Of a DNA stretch of 63,788 nucleotides, positions 14,391 to 27,169 are shown piece after piece. The DNA lies in the NCBI GenBank assembly GCA_002751075.1, contig NAOQ01000121.1:1701-65488 (forward strand). The letters run 5' to 3'. Position numbers and translations under genes: made by a program. The notes beneath the pieces are model-generated. The model was not told the origin of the DNA and ran no database searches. It saw only the letters and a program-made list of their open reading frames with translations. Origin of the DNA: Ichthyophonus hoferi (Eukaryota > Opisthokonta > Ichthyosporea > Ichthyophonida > Ichthyophonidae). Within the stretch, counting starts at the first letter, position 1. Each line of letters begins with the position of its first letter.

Positions 14391-15960
14391 GTATGACTTG
14401 AAATTTTTAAATATGTATTTTATGTCATAACCCCCCCTCAAAAACAATTTCTAATGAAATAAGGTTGTTCTAATACATATTTTCAGTTATTTTAAACCCT
14501 TTATATCCCTAGGCTATGTTATATTTTGTTTCTTGACACTGTACTGTACTGGTAGATATTACTATTTGTACTTTATTAGCTGTATAGCGCAATTGCCTAA
14601 AATATATTTCTAATTTGAATACTCATTATCCTACTAGTTCTGTTACACGTAGTGTTTTCTATATGCGTATGGAATAGAAGAAGTGTCTTAGATCAACTGG
14701 CAATATACTTCTATCCTAAGATATATACTATAATCCGTATATCAATTCCTAGAGTTAGTTAGTTTTGGTTGCACTCATTTGGTTTTGGCGCCAAAATATT
14801 AACCAATTCAAATATTAAAATAATAATTCCCAATCATATTACTATATCAATAGCCTGTTTAGGATCTGGGAAAACACATTTTGAAAGCATTGGATTGTTT
14901 ATTTTTAGATTTAAGGAAGGCAATCGTATGATGGATGGTTCATGAAAAATGTATTAAAAAAATAGTGATAGTCATGTTGCCAAATATAACTACACATAGC
15001 ATAGGCTAAGTAACGATGGTTATAGTTGTTTAATTAATTAATTCTAGGTTCTAAATTATTCTATATATAAATGTTATATTTAGGAAATATAACGAGGTTC
15101 TATCTGAGACAAATTGGGGACTCTCGATTCGGTAGGGTCTCCTGATTCTGTAGTAATACTGAATAAAGGCTGTTCGGTTTTTCTTCTAAGCTGTTTGCCT
15201 GCAATAATCGGCTGCCACCCTGAACATGGTTGAGATAATTACTACTCAAGCTGAAATATAAAAAAGTTACAATACCTAAAATATAAGGATTAATTTAAAG
15301 CGTCGTTCCATACTAAATATATAATAGTTACGGCATATGAGATAAGCACACATGTACATATTGAATGCAACATATTTTTTAAACAAAGCAATATCATCTT
15401 AATACAAAACTTACCGTAAGCAACACTTATATTATTTCTATATATACAACATAGGTAAGTCCAATTAGTTGAGTTATGCAACCTATTTTTTCAAAAAGGC
15501 AACACGTTGTAAGATTAAATCGATTTTAAATTAAGTTAAGAATTCATATTTTAATTTAAAGCTTAACTTCCAATTACATAATCTTGGCACTTAGTATACC
15601 AAACTATTTAATAATTGCTAAAAGATAGCTTTACAAAACTATAGTTTGATGACATATATGAAACATACTGAATCCAACAGGGTTGTATTTTTCTTCTTTG
15701 TACCAAATTGTGTTTGCTAAAAGACAAGACAGAAGGTAGAGGGCACACAAATTGTTTTTCCGTTCTCCAAAAAAAAAATAGGTTTGGATCACTATTTTGG
15801 CGGTCACCCAAATCTATATTATTGGCAATGCAAATTACATTTTAAAAACTGGTACTACTGCACTGAATAAAATAATAACTATTAAGGAACTACTATTTTG
15901 CAAGTAGATACACTGCTAAGAGTTTTTTGAAATATTTTACATGCGTTTATAAAGCACACT
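14391..15960. other. Intergenic: KNTC1 upstream region
   Basis: Apart from the E2F/CCAAT pair I see no gene here. The sequence is AT-rich without long tandem arrays. Short open frames at 15290-15811 on the minus strand have no recognisable domain or splice pattern. Confidence 0.5.
14783..14807. promoter_or_regulatory. E2F-type palindrome with adjacent CCAAT box upstream of KNTC1
   Basis: TTTTGGCGCCAAAA (14783-14796) is a perfect 14-bp palindrome containing the classical E2F/DP core TTTGGCGC on both strands. A CCAAT box lies 6 bp further at 14803-14807. The pair is about 390 bp upstream of the KNTC1 start codon. E2F sites beside NF-Y boxes are established features of S/G2/M gene promoters in animals. 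Such a GC-rich palindrome is rare in DNA this AT-rich. Use as a promoter is inferred. Confidence 0.55.
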
Positions 15961-16500
15961 TTAGCTTTAGTTAATTTATGGAATGTTGTATCACTTACAA
16001 ACAAGCTAACAGAACTCATATCATGACAAACAAAATTGTTGCGAACCTTTATCCATTGTGTCGAATGCGCCCCAATCGTCCATTAGAAGCCATCTACAGT
16101 GATTTGGTTGGTCCCCTTCATGTATCCTTTAGTGGATTCTCCTGGTTCATACTTTTTATTGATGATTTCACGCATTACACTACCATTTATTGCATAAAAA
16201 GAAAAAACGACATGCCCATCTCATTTTTGTAATTTATGAAGGTGTCCCACATCAAACATGCCCCTCTCCGCGTTTCCACCCTATACACCGATCAAGGCAC
16301 AGAATACACATCCACATCCTTCCTTAATCAACTTACATCTTGAGGTATTCAGCATCACACTACTTTGCCATACGCACCTCAATCAGACGGTCTTTCTGAG
16401 CGTATGATTCAATATATTATCATTATGGCCAGGGCTGCCATAAACGCTGCCAAGTCTCTCATACCTACTGGGATTACACCATCCAGGCTGCAGATTTTAA
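15960..16500 (+). mobile_element. Ty1/copia LTR-retrotransposon fossil (integrase region)
   Basis: A stretch similar to copia-type pol: the end of the integrase zinc-binding region, the motif RPLEAIYSDLVGP at the start of the integrase core, FIDDFTHYT, then TDQGTEYTS and PYAPQSDGLSERM further on. This order is diagnostic of Ty1/copia integrase. The copy is broken, with several breaks, and lacks recognisable gag, reverse transcriptase and LTRs nearby, so it is an old fragment. It lies in the TE-rich block between KNTC1 and DDX55. Confidence 0.8.
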
Positions 16501-16549
16501 TCATAAGTTAATGCCGACCACCCTATGCTATGTCAATTGCGGTTAACAC

Positions 16550-16830
16550 CTGTGTAGTTGTATTCATTATCGTGAATGGAACCGTTTGTAAAGATTATTG
16601 TTGGCTAATCCAATTCACGATAAATTACAGGGACCCACTAGAATTGTCTGATCTTAGCGCAATACTTTAAATATTATTTTGTGCTTATTTAGATGACAAA
16701 ATACATTTCATACACTGCATGCAATGTATTGACAAGGTCGATCTACATGTTCGAAAACGGTAGTCGATTAACCAAAATAAGACTGATCATTGCATTAGCA
16801 CTTGCCATCAGAGTTTTGGTAAAACTAAAT
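16550..16830 (+). repeat. Unclassified interspersed repeat, copy 1
   Basis: About 280 bp homologous (roughly 70% by eye) to the reverse complement of 19165-19464 and of 19857-20033. Shared landmarks include GTAGTTGTATTCATTAT, TTGGCTAATC and TATTGACAAG. A short open segment in both copies reads VVVFI, then VNGT, then WLI and FTI, suggesting a degraded coding sequence of unknown family. It lies just downstream of the copia fossil, but I cannot show it belongs to it. Confidence 0.65.
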
Positions 16831-16959
16831 CTATCTTTTACATTTTAATAATTGAACAAATAATACTATATATATGATTACAAAAAAAGAATTTAATGTT
16901 GATTAAGTGTTGATTAGGTTAAAATCTCTATATTGATAAGAAGAATTGTGCACATTTTT

Positions 16960-17128
16960 CAGAGTTTTCGGACCTAATTGCTTTGCAATTTGAAATATAT
17001 AGCAATCTTTGGTAGTTCTAGTGACTTGCCACAGGTTTTGGGATCTCCAATAGGTTGTCGAGTAATAGTTGGTTTTGCTGGGTTAGCGTTAGCAATAGCT
17101 AATTGTTCTGTTTTGTTCTTAAGATTCA
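16960..17128 (+). repeat. Older repeat, left half (interrupted by DNA transposon)
   Basis: This segment matches 22640-22760 at about 60% by eye (TTGGGATCTCC / TTGGGACCTCC, then GTTAAGATTCA / CTTAAGATTCA). The match resumes at 18805-18905. The transposon-like sequence between 17130 and 18803 therefore interrupts an older repeat. Confidence 0.55.
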
Positions 17129-17129
17129 T

Positions 17130-18803
17130 TTGTATACATTTTAATCTTCAAAATGCGAACTTTAATCTACAAAATAGGAATTTTAAGCTTCAATATGTGA
17201 ATTTTAAACTTCAATATGAAAATCATACAAGTATTGAATAAAAACTGAAAATAAAGATTAGATAAATTTTTAAATTTTGAAAAGATAAAATTAAGTTAAC
17301 AACTATTAATATAAATTAAAATTAATCACAACACTCAACTCATCTCACACAGTACAAAAGCCCAACAAGATGAGTGGTCGCGTAAAAGAACCCAGATAGT
17401 TGTTGTATATAATTCCGGGGTTACTGAAAAAGTTTAGCTGCCAACCTCTCCGTACCAGAAAAAACAGCATATAGATGGGTTCTTGAGAGTGACCGAAAAG
17501 ACTCCAGAGGTGGTCGTCGGTATAGAAAAATTACAGAAAAGCATTGCAATTTCTTAGAGATTTGTAATAGGAGTAATTCAAGAATAACTCTTAAAAAATT
17601 AGTAAGATTGCTTTTTTCTCAATTTAGGACAACAGTTTCAATAACGACAATTAACAAACATTTAAATTTTTTGTTGTATACTGTTAAATCTGTAAGAATG
17701 AACTCGAGAAAACCAACTCCGAGGTTAATAATGAAAAGAATTGTAATTACATAAGGCAGGTGTTGGATTAAATATGGATTAGACCAATTTTAATCCGCAT
17801 ATATTTGGCCGTGATGGTCCGTGGTCTACAGGCCAATGCTCTTACAGCTGGCTCAAGAGGGGCGAATGCTCCCATGGTTGGCTATATAAGTACAATGGGG
17901 CTTATACATCAAGAAATACGCAGAGGCTCTTTCACAAAAAAAAGCTGCTCAGAATTGGATGAGAGTTTGTCTTACAGCTGCAAGAGTAAATTATGGTTCC
18001 CCTGTTATTGTTATTGATAATGCAAGTGGTTATTGCCAAAGAGTGTCCCGTTTATTGGAACATGAAGCCTAGCGTAACTTTTTTAAGGCTTGGACCCTAT
18101 AGCCCAATGTTGAATCCTACAGAAACAATTTGGTTAAAAGTTAAGGTTCATGTTAAGAGTAATATGGCTTCTAAGATTGAGTCTGTGCTTAATAATAATC
18201 GGGAAAATCTCTCTGTTTCCAGACATAGATTAAGAATATCGAAATCGTTGACGTCCGAGGCGATAACTAATGTGGAAGCTGCTGATTGTGTTAGCTGCAT
18301 TTCGGGTGTTAGTACGGATGTTAATACACCTTTTTATTTTCAAAATAAGAATTGTAAATTTTAATGTAAATTTTAAACTTCATTATGAGAATTATTAAAA
18401 TATTCCTTAAAACCCAAAAAGCAAATAAGATAAATGTTGGGCTTGGGCGTTGAAAAGATAAATTTAAGCGAATAATTAATATAATTTAAAATTGATCACT
18501 CAACACCAAGTTCGTGTCACGCCGTACAAAAAAGCCCAATTAAAATTCTTATTTTGAAGATAAAAATGTATAGATATTTTGCTCCTTTCGTTCTTTAGAA
18601 CTTGAAGATGTTAATTTTTAATTAAATATTGGGTGGCTTTATTGTTTTTATCTTATCTTTTATTTTATTTTTAATTAAATATGCTAAGGATTCTTATACG
18701 TAAGTTTAAAATTCACATATTGAAGTTTAAAATTCTTATTTTTAAGACTAACATTCCTATTTTGTGGGTTAAAATTCTCATTTTGAAGATTGAAAGATGG
18801 GGG
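17130..18803 (+). mobile_element. Tc1/mariner-type (IS630-like DDE) DNA transposon, degenerate
   Basis: About 1.67 kb bounded by inverted repeats (about 17144-17230 and 18703-18796) built from units of about 23 bp such as AATTTTAAACTTCAATATG. Between them, 17400-17760 encodes a helix-turn-helix region (LSVPEKTAYRWVLESD, RITLKKLVRLLFSQF) and 17990-18170 the end of a DDE domain: VIVIDNASGY, then LRLGPYSPMLNPTETIW, with about 34 residues between the second Asp and the Glu (DD34E spacing). The transposase is dead: the DDE region needs two frames, and stop codons interrupt 17750-17960. Further direct repeats of about 175 bp flank the coding part (17195-17370 and 18365-18540, each ending AAAGCCCAA), pointing to a complex or nested history. 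Confidence 0.8.
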
Positions 18804-18804
18804 T

Positions 18805-18905
18805 AGCAGTCCAATAGAAGGTACGTATACCAACTTTCTATCTACATACTACATACTATTCTACATATTATTGGATAGTAATTCTACCTCTGTTCCAATG
18901 CAGGG
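18805..18905 (+). repeat. Older repeat, right half
   Basis: GTCCAATAGAAGGTACG and ACCTCTGTTCCAATGCAGG match GTTCTATTGAAGGCCC and ATCTCTGTTCTAATTTAAA at 22778-22860. This continues the element interrupted at 17130. Confidence 0.5.
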
Positions 18906-19020
18906 GGAGTCGATAACTTGATTCGCTTAGATGCTATTAGGGATATTACATAGGCCGCCAACCAAACAGCCAGCATCAGAAGCAGTCGCCAACAGCCAGG
19001 CGCCGGTGCCAGAGCCAAGA

Positions 19021-19025
19021 CCGAG

Positions 19026-19068
<43 letters not shown>

Positions 19069-19110
19069 CAGAACCAGAAATTGAGCAAGAACCAACCAGA
19101 GCTAGAGCCA
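19021..19110. repeat. GAGCCA hexanucleotide array
   Basis: About nine near-perfect GAGCCA units followed by decayed ones. It is the most GC-rich tandem repeat in the window and unlike the AT-rich arrays elsewhere. It lies in a 61-codon open frame (a SQ-repeat) without other coding signs. Confidence 0.85.
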
Positions 19111-19164
19111 GAGTGATCGGGAATTAATCAATAGATTATGTTACAAGATCGTTATCTACGAATA

Positions 19165-19464
19165 AACACATAGTTTGGCCGAAACCTGATAACAGGGCAA
19201 TACATTCGAAGTCTTGTTTTAGTTAATCACATACTGTTCGCTAACAAGTAGACTAGTCTTGTCAATACATAGCACGCGGCATGAACACTTGCATCAATGA
19301 GCAAATTGGTTAATTCGCCATCTAAATATGTGACGCAATAGTATTCATTTAAGTATCGCGATAAAATTAGACAATTCCTTAGGGTCCCCGTGACCTATCG
19401 TGAATTTGATTAGCCAATATAAACCTTTACATTTAGTACCATTCACCATAATGAATACAACTAC
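19165..19464 (-). repeat. Unclassified interspersed repeat, copy 2 (inverted)
   Basis: Reverse-orientation copy of the repeat at 16550-16830. It ends at the assembly gap. Confidence 0.65.
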
Positions 19465-19852
19465 NNNNNNNNNNNNNNNNNNNNNNNNNNNNNNNNNNNN
19501 NNNNNNNNNNNNNNNNNNNNNNNNNNNNNNNNNNNNNNNNNNNNNNNNNNNNNNNNNNNNNNNNNNNNNNNNNNNNNNNNNNNNNNNNNNNNNNNNNNNN
19601 NNNNNNNNNNNNNNNNNNNNNNNNNNNNNNNNNNNNNNNNNNNNNNNNNNNNNNNNNNNNNNNNNNNNNNNNNNNNNNNNNNNNNNNNNNNNNNNNNNNN
19701 NNNNNNNNNNNNNNNNNNNNNNNNNNNNNNNNNNNNNNNNNNNNNNNNNNNNNNNNNNNNNNNNNNNNNNNNNNNNNNNNNNNNNNNNNNNNNNNNNNNN
19801 NNNNNNNNNNNNNNNNNNNNNNNNNNNNNNNNNNNNNNNNNNNNNNNNNNNN
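19465..19852. other. Assembly gap (388 N) with identical flanks
   Basis: The 177 bp left of the gap (19288-19464) are identical to 19857-20033 just right of it. This is most simply two overlapping contig ends that were not merged; a recent tandem duplication is the alternative. Confidence 0.9.
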
Positions 19853-20033
19853 TCAGCTTGCATCAATGAGCAAATTGGTTAATTCGCCATCTAAATATGT
19901 GACGCAATAGTATTCATTTAAGTATCGCGATAAAATTAGACAATTCCTTAGGGTCCCCGTGACCTATCGTGAATTTGATTAGCCAATATAAACCTTTACA
20001 TTTAGTACCATTCACCATAATGAATACAACTAC

Positions 20034-22430
20034 ATTTAACATGCAATTTAGCAAAATGACTTCCTTTTAATAGGTACTATGCCACAGTTGTTTCTGCATG
20101 TCATCAGGAGTTATCTGGTTCCTTTAATGAGCGACAAGCCTACAACTAAGAAGTTAAGACCCTTTTCATTTTTATTTTTGATATTTTTTATGCCCTAGAT
20201 AAAATAATCACACTGGGTTACAAGAGTGTTAAAACGGGATTATTTAATTACTTTGGTTTTTTTTTAAAAAAGCTGTAGACATTTAATATCATTAGCAATG
20301 ATTATTGTATGTGTAGCCTGGGAAGCAGGATTGCAATTTATTGATGCGAAACGGCATTCCAACGTGATCATAAGATCCATTAAAATTGAACCAATGACAG
20401 AGTTCCTGTGACTATATAATAAGCCATTCCAGACCATATTTTCATGCCCACAGGACTGGTCTTAGGCAGAATGCCTAAGCAACGTGCTATCTGGACCCAA
20501 ACCAGATGTCTTAGTATATCTGTACTTTGTGTATGTAGGACACATTGATCAAGCCGTTCAGACCTGGATCATTCAAAGCAGTCCAGAAACTCCTGCGCCA
20601 CAAACCCAACAATGGGTGGAAAATATACGGGATTGTGTCCATGAAACACCAGCGCGACCGCCTCGTTGTGTTAACAGTGTTTCTGCTATTCTTTTTACTC
20701 TATCCAGCTAATAGGATAATGCTTCAAAACCGATAAAACGTGATATGCCGACAAAATGGGCAAGATGGAAATGAGTGGTCTGTTATTAGATGTGTAAACA
20801 TGCGAATGACGTTTTTAATAAGATGAGACGATTTGCCAATATATTGTGGGATAGAAGCGATTTAACTGACGAAGCAATTAACTTGAAAAAAAATCAAATA
20901 AGGACGCAAAACGTGAGAGTGGAAAATTACAATCAAGTTATGATCAAACAATTCTAGTAAGTCTCAGTGGTCTTATGTAAATTGCAATAGCCAATAAGGA
21001 CCGATATGATTGCTTCCACTTTTGTATTGAGCTGCTTTGCATCCTTGGGCTGCTTTTTCACTAATTGGTTTATCAGTTTAGTCGCTTCTATCCCAGTAAT
21101 AATATATATTAGCAAACTATATAATTATAAGCGTCATTCTCACAGCTAATAGTAGACCAATCATGTTCATCTGATCCATCTAATACCATATTGTGTTGCA
21201 ACATATTATACGGCACAAATACGTTTTGTACAAGCCAAGATATTTTTTAGTAGATTTTTGACTTACTTACTATATTAAAGCATAACATCATCCGATAATC
21301 ACTTTGCTAATGCATACCATCCATATCTATTAAACGTACGTCTTTTCTGGTTAAGTGAATAGTGGTCCACATTTTCTGATTACAATACAAATAATATACG
21401 TCCATCCATATGAAATGAAACCAGAACTCAGTCAAACTTTATATGCTAGTCTGTTTAACACTTATATATTGTGCGGAGCAGTAGAGACAAAATGAGGGTG
21501 AAAAAAAAGAAATCAATATGAAATGCTTTATTACATATTGATTTCTTTACTAGAAACAGTTGTGTTTACCGTAAGCTATTTTATGTTTTGATATACTCCT
21601 ATTGAACCCTAAATATACTATTACTATATTTAACTAGTACTAAAAACTACTCAAGACTTTGGAATTAATTTTTCAAGAACTTTATAACATACAATGACAT
21701 TGGCGATTAGTACTGCTTCAATATCTTACTAGATATTTAAGTTATTCTTAAAGCAATATACTTGTAGATGGCAGAAATTTATGTTAAATGTGCAGAGGAG
21801 TTATAATAATAAAAAATGTAATCAATCACTTAAAACTATATCCATCAGATTATGGAAAGATTTAGATATTCACCATTACGGTGGATTGTTATTTATGACT
21901 ACGTGATGCAATTCATTTACACGCTTAAAATGTTTCAATGCATGGGGTTATTCGCATGTTTGTAAATAGTGCTTTAAATTTATATATTTAGCTGTCACTT
22001 TGTAATGTCTAGAAGCCAATATGTGTAGATACGAGGCCTTATTGACTGAAATTACCCGGTTTGGTAGCAGTCATGTATTTATACTGGATATGAATTTTTA
22101 GTCAGTAGTAGCGACTGCTAATACTGGGGTTCCATTTGTACTAACCCCAACCAATAAGTGCCAGTATAATCTGCAAACGTTATTCATTCATTACTATTTA
22201 TGACAACCAATATAGGCTAATGAGGAGGTCTAAAGGGAAACAAGCGAAAAGGTCAAATCCATACTTCAGGACAAAATTCATAACTGTAGTAGGTAGAAAC
22301 TCTTTGTAAACTGAAAAACAATAAAAACGACTAAAACAAAGATAAAAGCCACGTTAAAACCTATTATGGACGGAGATATATTTTAACGGACGGTCAAATT
22401 AGTTATTAAGCATACAAAGGGTGTAACAAA
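20034..22430. other. Intergenic, no recognised gene
   Basis: AT-rich sequence with scattered short frames. Overlapping plus-strand frames at 20484-20736 (63-75 codons) have no recognisable domain, start context or splice sites, and may be decayed repeat. No tRNA, rRNA or long tandem array was seen. Confidence 0.45.
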
Positions 22431-22865
22431 GTACCCCTTGGGCATGTTGAGTCACAAGCCTTTCCATGACGTCATATTATGTTGTTGTTTAACCAATCCA
22501 TACAGACTCACGTTAAATAAAGTCACTTTGAAAATGATTTCCACAAACTCCAAGAAAGGTTGTTCTCTATTCAATTTTGGCTATTCTAGTGGAAAGTTTA
22601 TGCAAGTCGATCTTTTAAAGCAAAAGATTTTATCAAAATCTGCGTCAGTTCTATCGACTTGTAGACAGCTGTTGGGACCTCCGATTACATAATTGGTAGA
22701 GCTATTGTTGTTTTACCAGTGTAATTGATAGCTGCTTGATCAGACCTGTCGTTAAGATTCAGTTGCTGTGCTAGAGGTTCTATTGAAGGCCCAAATACCA
22801 ACTCTCTAGGTAACTAGTTATAGTAATTATATCTCTGTTCTAATTTAAAAGGGATACATGCTTTG
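22430..22865 (+). repeat. Uninterrupted copy of the older repeat
   Basis: Related to 16960-17128 plus 18805-18905 but lacking the DNA transposon, so it acts as a paralogous empty site. An 84-codon frame at 22438-22692 (ending CRQLLGPPIT) overlaps it; I do not recognise its family. Confidence 0.5.
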
Positions 22866-24340
22866 ATGGGCTTGGGTGTAAATGTGGAAATCGCACAATG
22901 TGATCAATCATTAATTGGAGCTATGCCACTATGTAAATAAACACTATTATCGCTATCTAGTGTTAGTAAGCTGCTCTCTGACTTTTGAACGAGTGAGCGA
23001 TCTAAACACTGATTATTGTATACGAGAGCCAGTATTATTAGGTATTACAATCATGATGTTTATATTACATATATATATATATATATAATTCAATGCAAAG
23101 TATTTTTGTGTACGTTTACGAGAACTTCGTATTTTTCTATTGATACCGCGTATGTGTAAACGGGTCCTTTATTATTGACTTTTGTTTTCTTTTATATTGC
23201 GTTTTATTTTCCGTGCTAACTTTTGGTTGGCACCAATGTTACTAGATTCAATAACTAAAAAAAAAAGCTAATCAAGAAATATTTTTATTAGATAATACAA
23301 CTCATGAAAGGTCATAGATACCCAATAGGGATGTCTGATTCTATCTTAATAAATTTATATTTGTGCTTCCATATATGGTTCATTAGCTAGTTTGCTATGG
23401 AGTTAACAATCTTGTAACAGATTTTAAAAATATAGATTCATGCATATATTGGTTTGCATTTGCATTCAAAAGCCAAATGTACGCATTATCTTTAAAATAA
23501 TGATAAAAAATAGGTCCTAATGTTTTTAAATGGTACAGCATAGCGTTTCCTTCTCCTCGTCCAAATTGCAATGTTTTGATAAAAACACTTTATGCTTATA
23601 TTACTACTAACTTGCAGTTATATTTAATTTTAAACATGATGGCATAGACTACCTTTACATATATATATAAAAGACAAACAATGAAAATTGTAAATGTGGG
23701 TTGTATCTAGGTGTTATTACTGTACAATTGATTTTATTCAATATTTATTTTGCGTACCATTGGTGAGATACCGGGGTTTTAAGTTGTTACTTGGAAATTA
23801 TAATATCAAGTTTTGGTGGAATGAATGAAAAACATGTAACGACATCCTAGGTTTATTTCCAAATTTACTCTCTTCAGATTTTGTAAATAACACCAACACT
23901 GTGCTGACATTCGAACATGAGTGGTCATCTTAATTGGATATTTCATTTAATTTTTATATTTTTCATTCATGTATTTTAACTTGAAACACAGTTAGGTATA
24001 AAAAAACATAACATGGGCTAGCTTTGTAACTTACCTACGTACTTCAATTGAAATTCATGGTACATTGATTGAGGGTCATGAATAATCATAATTAAAGGGA
24101 AATAGATGTAGTGACATTTCACCCCTACTATGGCTATATACACGCTTGTAGTCTTCTTATTTTTTACAATATTATTATACACGAGAATGTATGCTCTTTC
24201 CGATCACTTATTTCCGTTTCTACTAAAGCGAAAGTAATATGTTTAAAATTAATTTAAAAAATATATGGAGAAATATGAAGAAGTCATGGCATTTTATAGG
24301 TTAATAATAATTATTATCAAGAAACTTCGAGCAATGCCCA
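22866..24340. other. Intergenic upstream of DDX55
   Basis: AT-rich, no gene seen. Contains a short TA run at 23070-23088. Confidence 0.5.
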
Positions 24341-24350
24341 TTTGTTTCAG

Positions 24351-24389
24351 CCAATAATTACATTTCCCAGCCCCAAAAAGGAAGCCAAT
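24351..24389 (+). promoter_or_regulatory. Two CCAAT boxes upstream of DDX55
   Basis: CAGCCAATAA (CCAAT at 24351-24355) and AAGCCAATAG (24385-24389) lie about 240 and 205 bp before the DDX55 ATG, in the same orientation and 34 bp apart. Both have the purine-purine prefix typical of NF-Y sites. A promoter role is inferred. Confidence 0.4.
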
Positions 24390-24589
24390 AGGAGGCCTAC
24401 ATAAGTTTTATCCTCAAGAATTTTAAGATAAATAATTCTATTTTTAGGCTATACTTGCGTAAGGGCTCTCATCTATATTATAGTATGTAAGCTACTATGC
24501 ACGTGCGTACAAGATTAAAATAATAAATAATAGTACACAGCAAATAACAAACACAATAACATAGTCTTAAACTTTATAGATAATTGAGA

Positions 24590-27137
24590 ATGAGAGACGG
24601 TGTTTCGGCCAATGCAGGGGCATTTACCACGCTCAAGCCTCCCCTGAGTACAGAAACCTTAGGGCTTCTCCATGACATGTCTTTTGAACAGATGACACCT
24701 GTGCAGGCTGCCACTATCCCCCAGTTCCTTACAAACAAGGTGGGACATTACAATGCATTACAACATATTCACAGATATACCTCCACCTACCTACTTATAG
24801 ATTTTCACCTATTGACCTCTGTTACTGTCTTATCCCTTTTAATAATATCCGTACCTCATTGGATGCTTGTAAAACCTTCAGAGAGGGTAATTGTCAAATA
24901 CGCCACAGATACTCCATATTTTATCAAGAAAAAATTAAATTAAGTGCATACCTGTCGAGAAATCAAGCATACATTTATACACTGAAGCACATAATGTACA
25001 CATGGAGACATATCCCCACACTATGGATATCTCTTCCGTTTGTTTAATCACTTTCCACATTATGCGAACGAAAAAGCATAAATAGACAGAAATTGCGCTA
25101 AGTTTTATAGACTTTTAGAGGTATATATAACACACGCGTAATATTTGACACACACATTATATATGATTATTAACTAGACATATTTTTGTTATATAACCCA
25201 ACAAAAAACATACCAGCTTACAATGCTTACCGTAGTGATCTTTCTTTATTATTTTACTTGCAACCAGAGATAACAATGCATATATACATGCACTAGCATA
25301 TTTATTCACTCTTTTAATATTAGTTATTCATATGCATATCTTTACACATAACTTCTATCAACTTCTATTATTTATAAAATTGTACACTATAGCCTTTATG
25401 TTCAGCCTTATTGCAAACATATTTCAGCACCTCTTACAAACACAGTAATGTACTCTAACATTATAGGTATACATAAATATTTCTCTGAGCTCACTGGGCC
25501 TACAGAATGTACTAATAGTTTTTTCCATCCTCCCTTCTCTTACATAAACATATATATCATGCATTAAAACACATTTAATCAACACATTTGTCACAACACA
25601 ACACATGCACTCTAACAACATAGGACGTTGCTGTGGAGGCCGTGACTGGTTCAGGCAAGACCCTAGCCTTTGTTATTCCTGTCATAGAAATAATAAAACG
25701 ACGTGAAAGCCCCCTTCAAAAGCATGAGGTAGGAGCGCTCATCATGCTTCCAACCCGAGAGTTGGCAACTCAGGTGGGAGAGGTTGTAGCCAAGTTTGCC
25801 ACTGTGGTACCTGATTTAACCTGGCTGGTTGCCATTGGAGGGACAGATGCTACTGCTGAGGTCAAGAGCTTTAAACAGAATGGAGGTGTGTATGTATGTA
25901 TGTGTGCATGTGTAGGTGCATACATATATATATATATATATATATGAATTGCTAGCAGACCTTGGTAGTTTAGTCTGGGTACGCACACCAATTGACCTTA
26001 ATATAAGTAACCCACCAACACATAGCCACTCTCATAGTCGCACTTATTAATGGGTACAGTTGTATATTCATACCCACATAGATAAATTTCCTTAGTGATA
26101 TATATAGGTTGATATCTATACATACATATATACATACATATGTAGGCCTATGTAAACATCACCACCGATATCTTATGATTCTCTTCCTCTTTCTCAGGCC
26201 ATGTAGTCGTGGGTACACCTGGTAGAGTGCAAGAACTAATGAAACGATGCAGCGACATGAGCTTGAAGGGGCTAGAAGTATTAATCTTGGATGAGGCTGA
26301 TCGGCTATTGGATATGGGCTTTGAGGTGTGTAAATATAGCTATTACGATAGTTGCACTAGGGGTATTAAAATACACGTGTATGTATATCTAGAGGTTTTT
26401 CATGGACATATGGGCACTTGTTTGGTTATTCCTTATATATGTATATTAGGTCGCATTCTTTCTTATCCTATATAAACACATTTAACGCATCTATCTCCAT
26501 TCTATTATAATGCCCATCCACAGCTGTTTCTGAGTAGACTCACAACATTACCTTCCTCCTTTCTCCTCTCTCCTATAGACTGCCATTAACAATATTCTAA
26601 GTCAACTACCGAAGCAAAGGAGAACTGGATTATTTTCGGCTACACAGACACAGGAGGTGGAGAAGTTGGTCCGTGCTGGTAAGTGTTATGGTGTTTAGTA
26701 TTTGCTGTTTTATTCACACATATGCAGCTTTGCAAACAAGCACACACACATATATATGTATATATGTTCTTTCTTTTTTCTTTTACTATACTACTCCCTT
26801 TTATTTTCTTTGTTGTTGTTAGGATTTACTTCTTATTGGTACGGTAAACACACCCTAGTGCCTATACAAAGCACACACTACTTTATATACCAAGCTAACC
26901 AACAACATATCTACCCTATCTACTGCCTACCATACCATACCCCAGGCCTTCGTAACCCCGTACGGATTGCTGTCAAAGTAGAGCATAGGACAGGCGCTAG
27001 GGGGAATGCTACATCGGTGGCCACACCCTTGACGCTCTCCAACTACTACCTGCTATGTCCCTATGAGGACAAGCTAGCCCAACTGGTTGCTTTCCTGGCT
27101 GTATGTGACTCTATGATTAATTCCTATTCCTATATAT

Positions 27138-27169
<32 letters not shown>

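Noticed and set aside
18931-19116. 61-codon Ser-Gln-repeat frame
   Set aside because: Caused by the GAGCCA array; no start context or splice structure.
20484-20736. Possible small gene with two overlapping frames
   Set aside because: No recognisable domain and both frames equally open; more likely decayed repeat.
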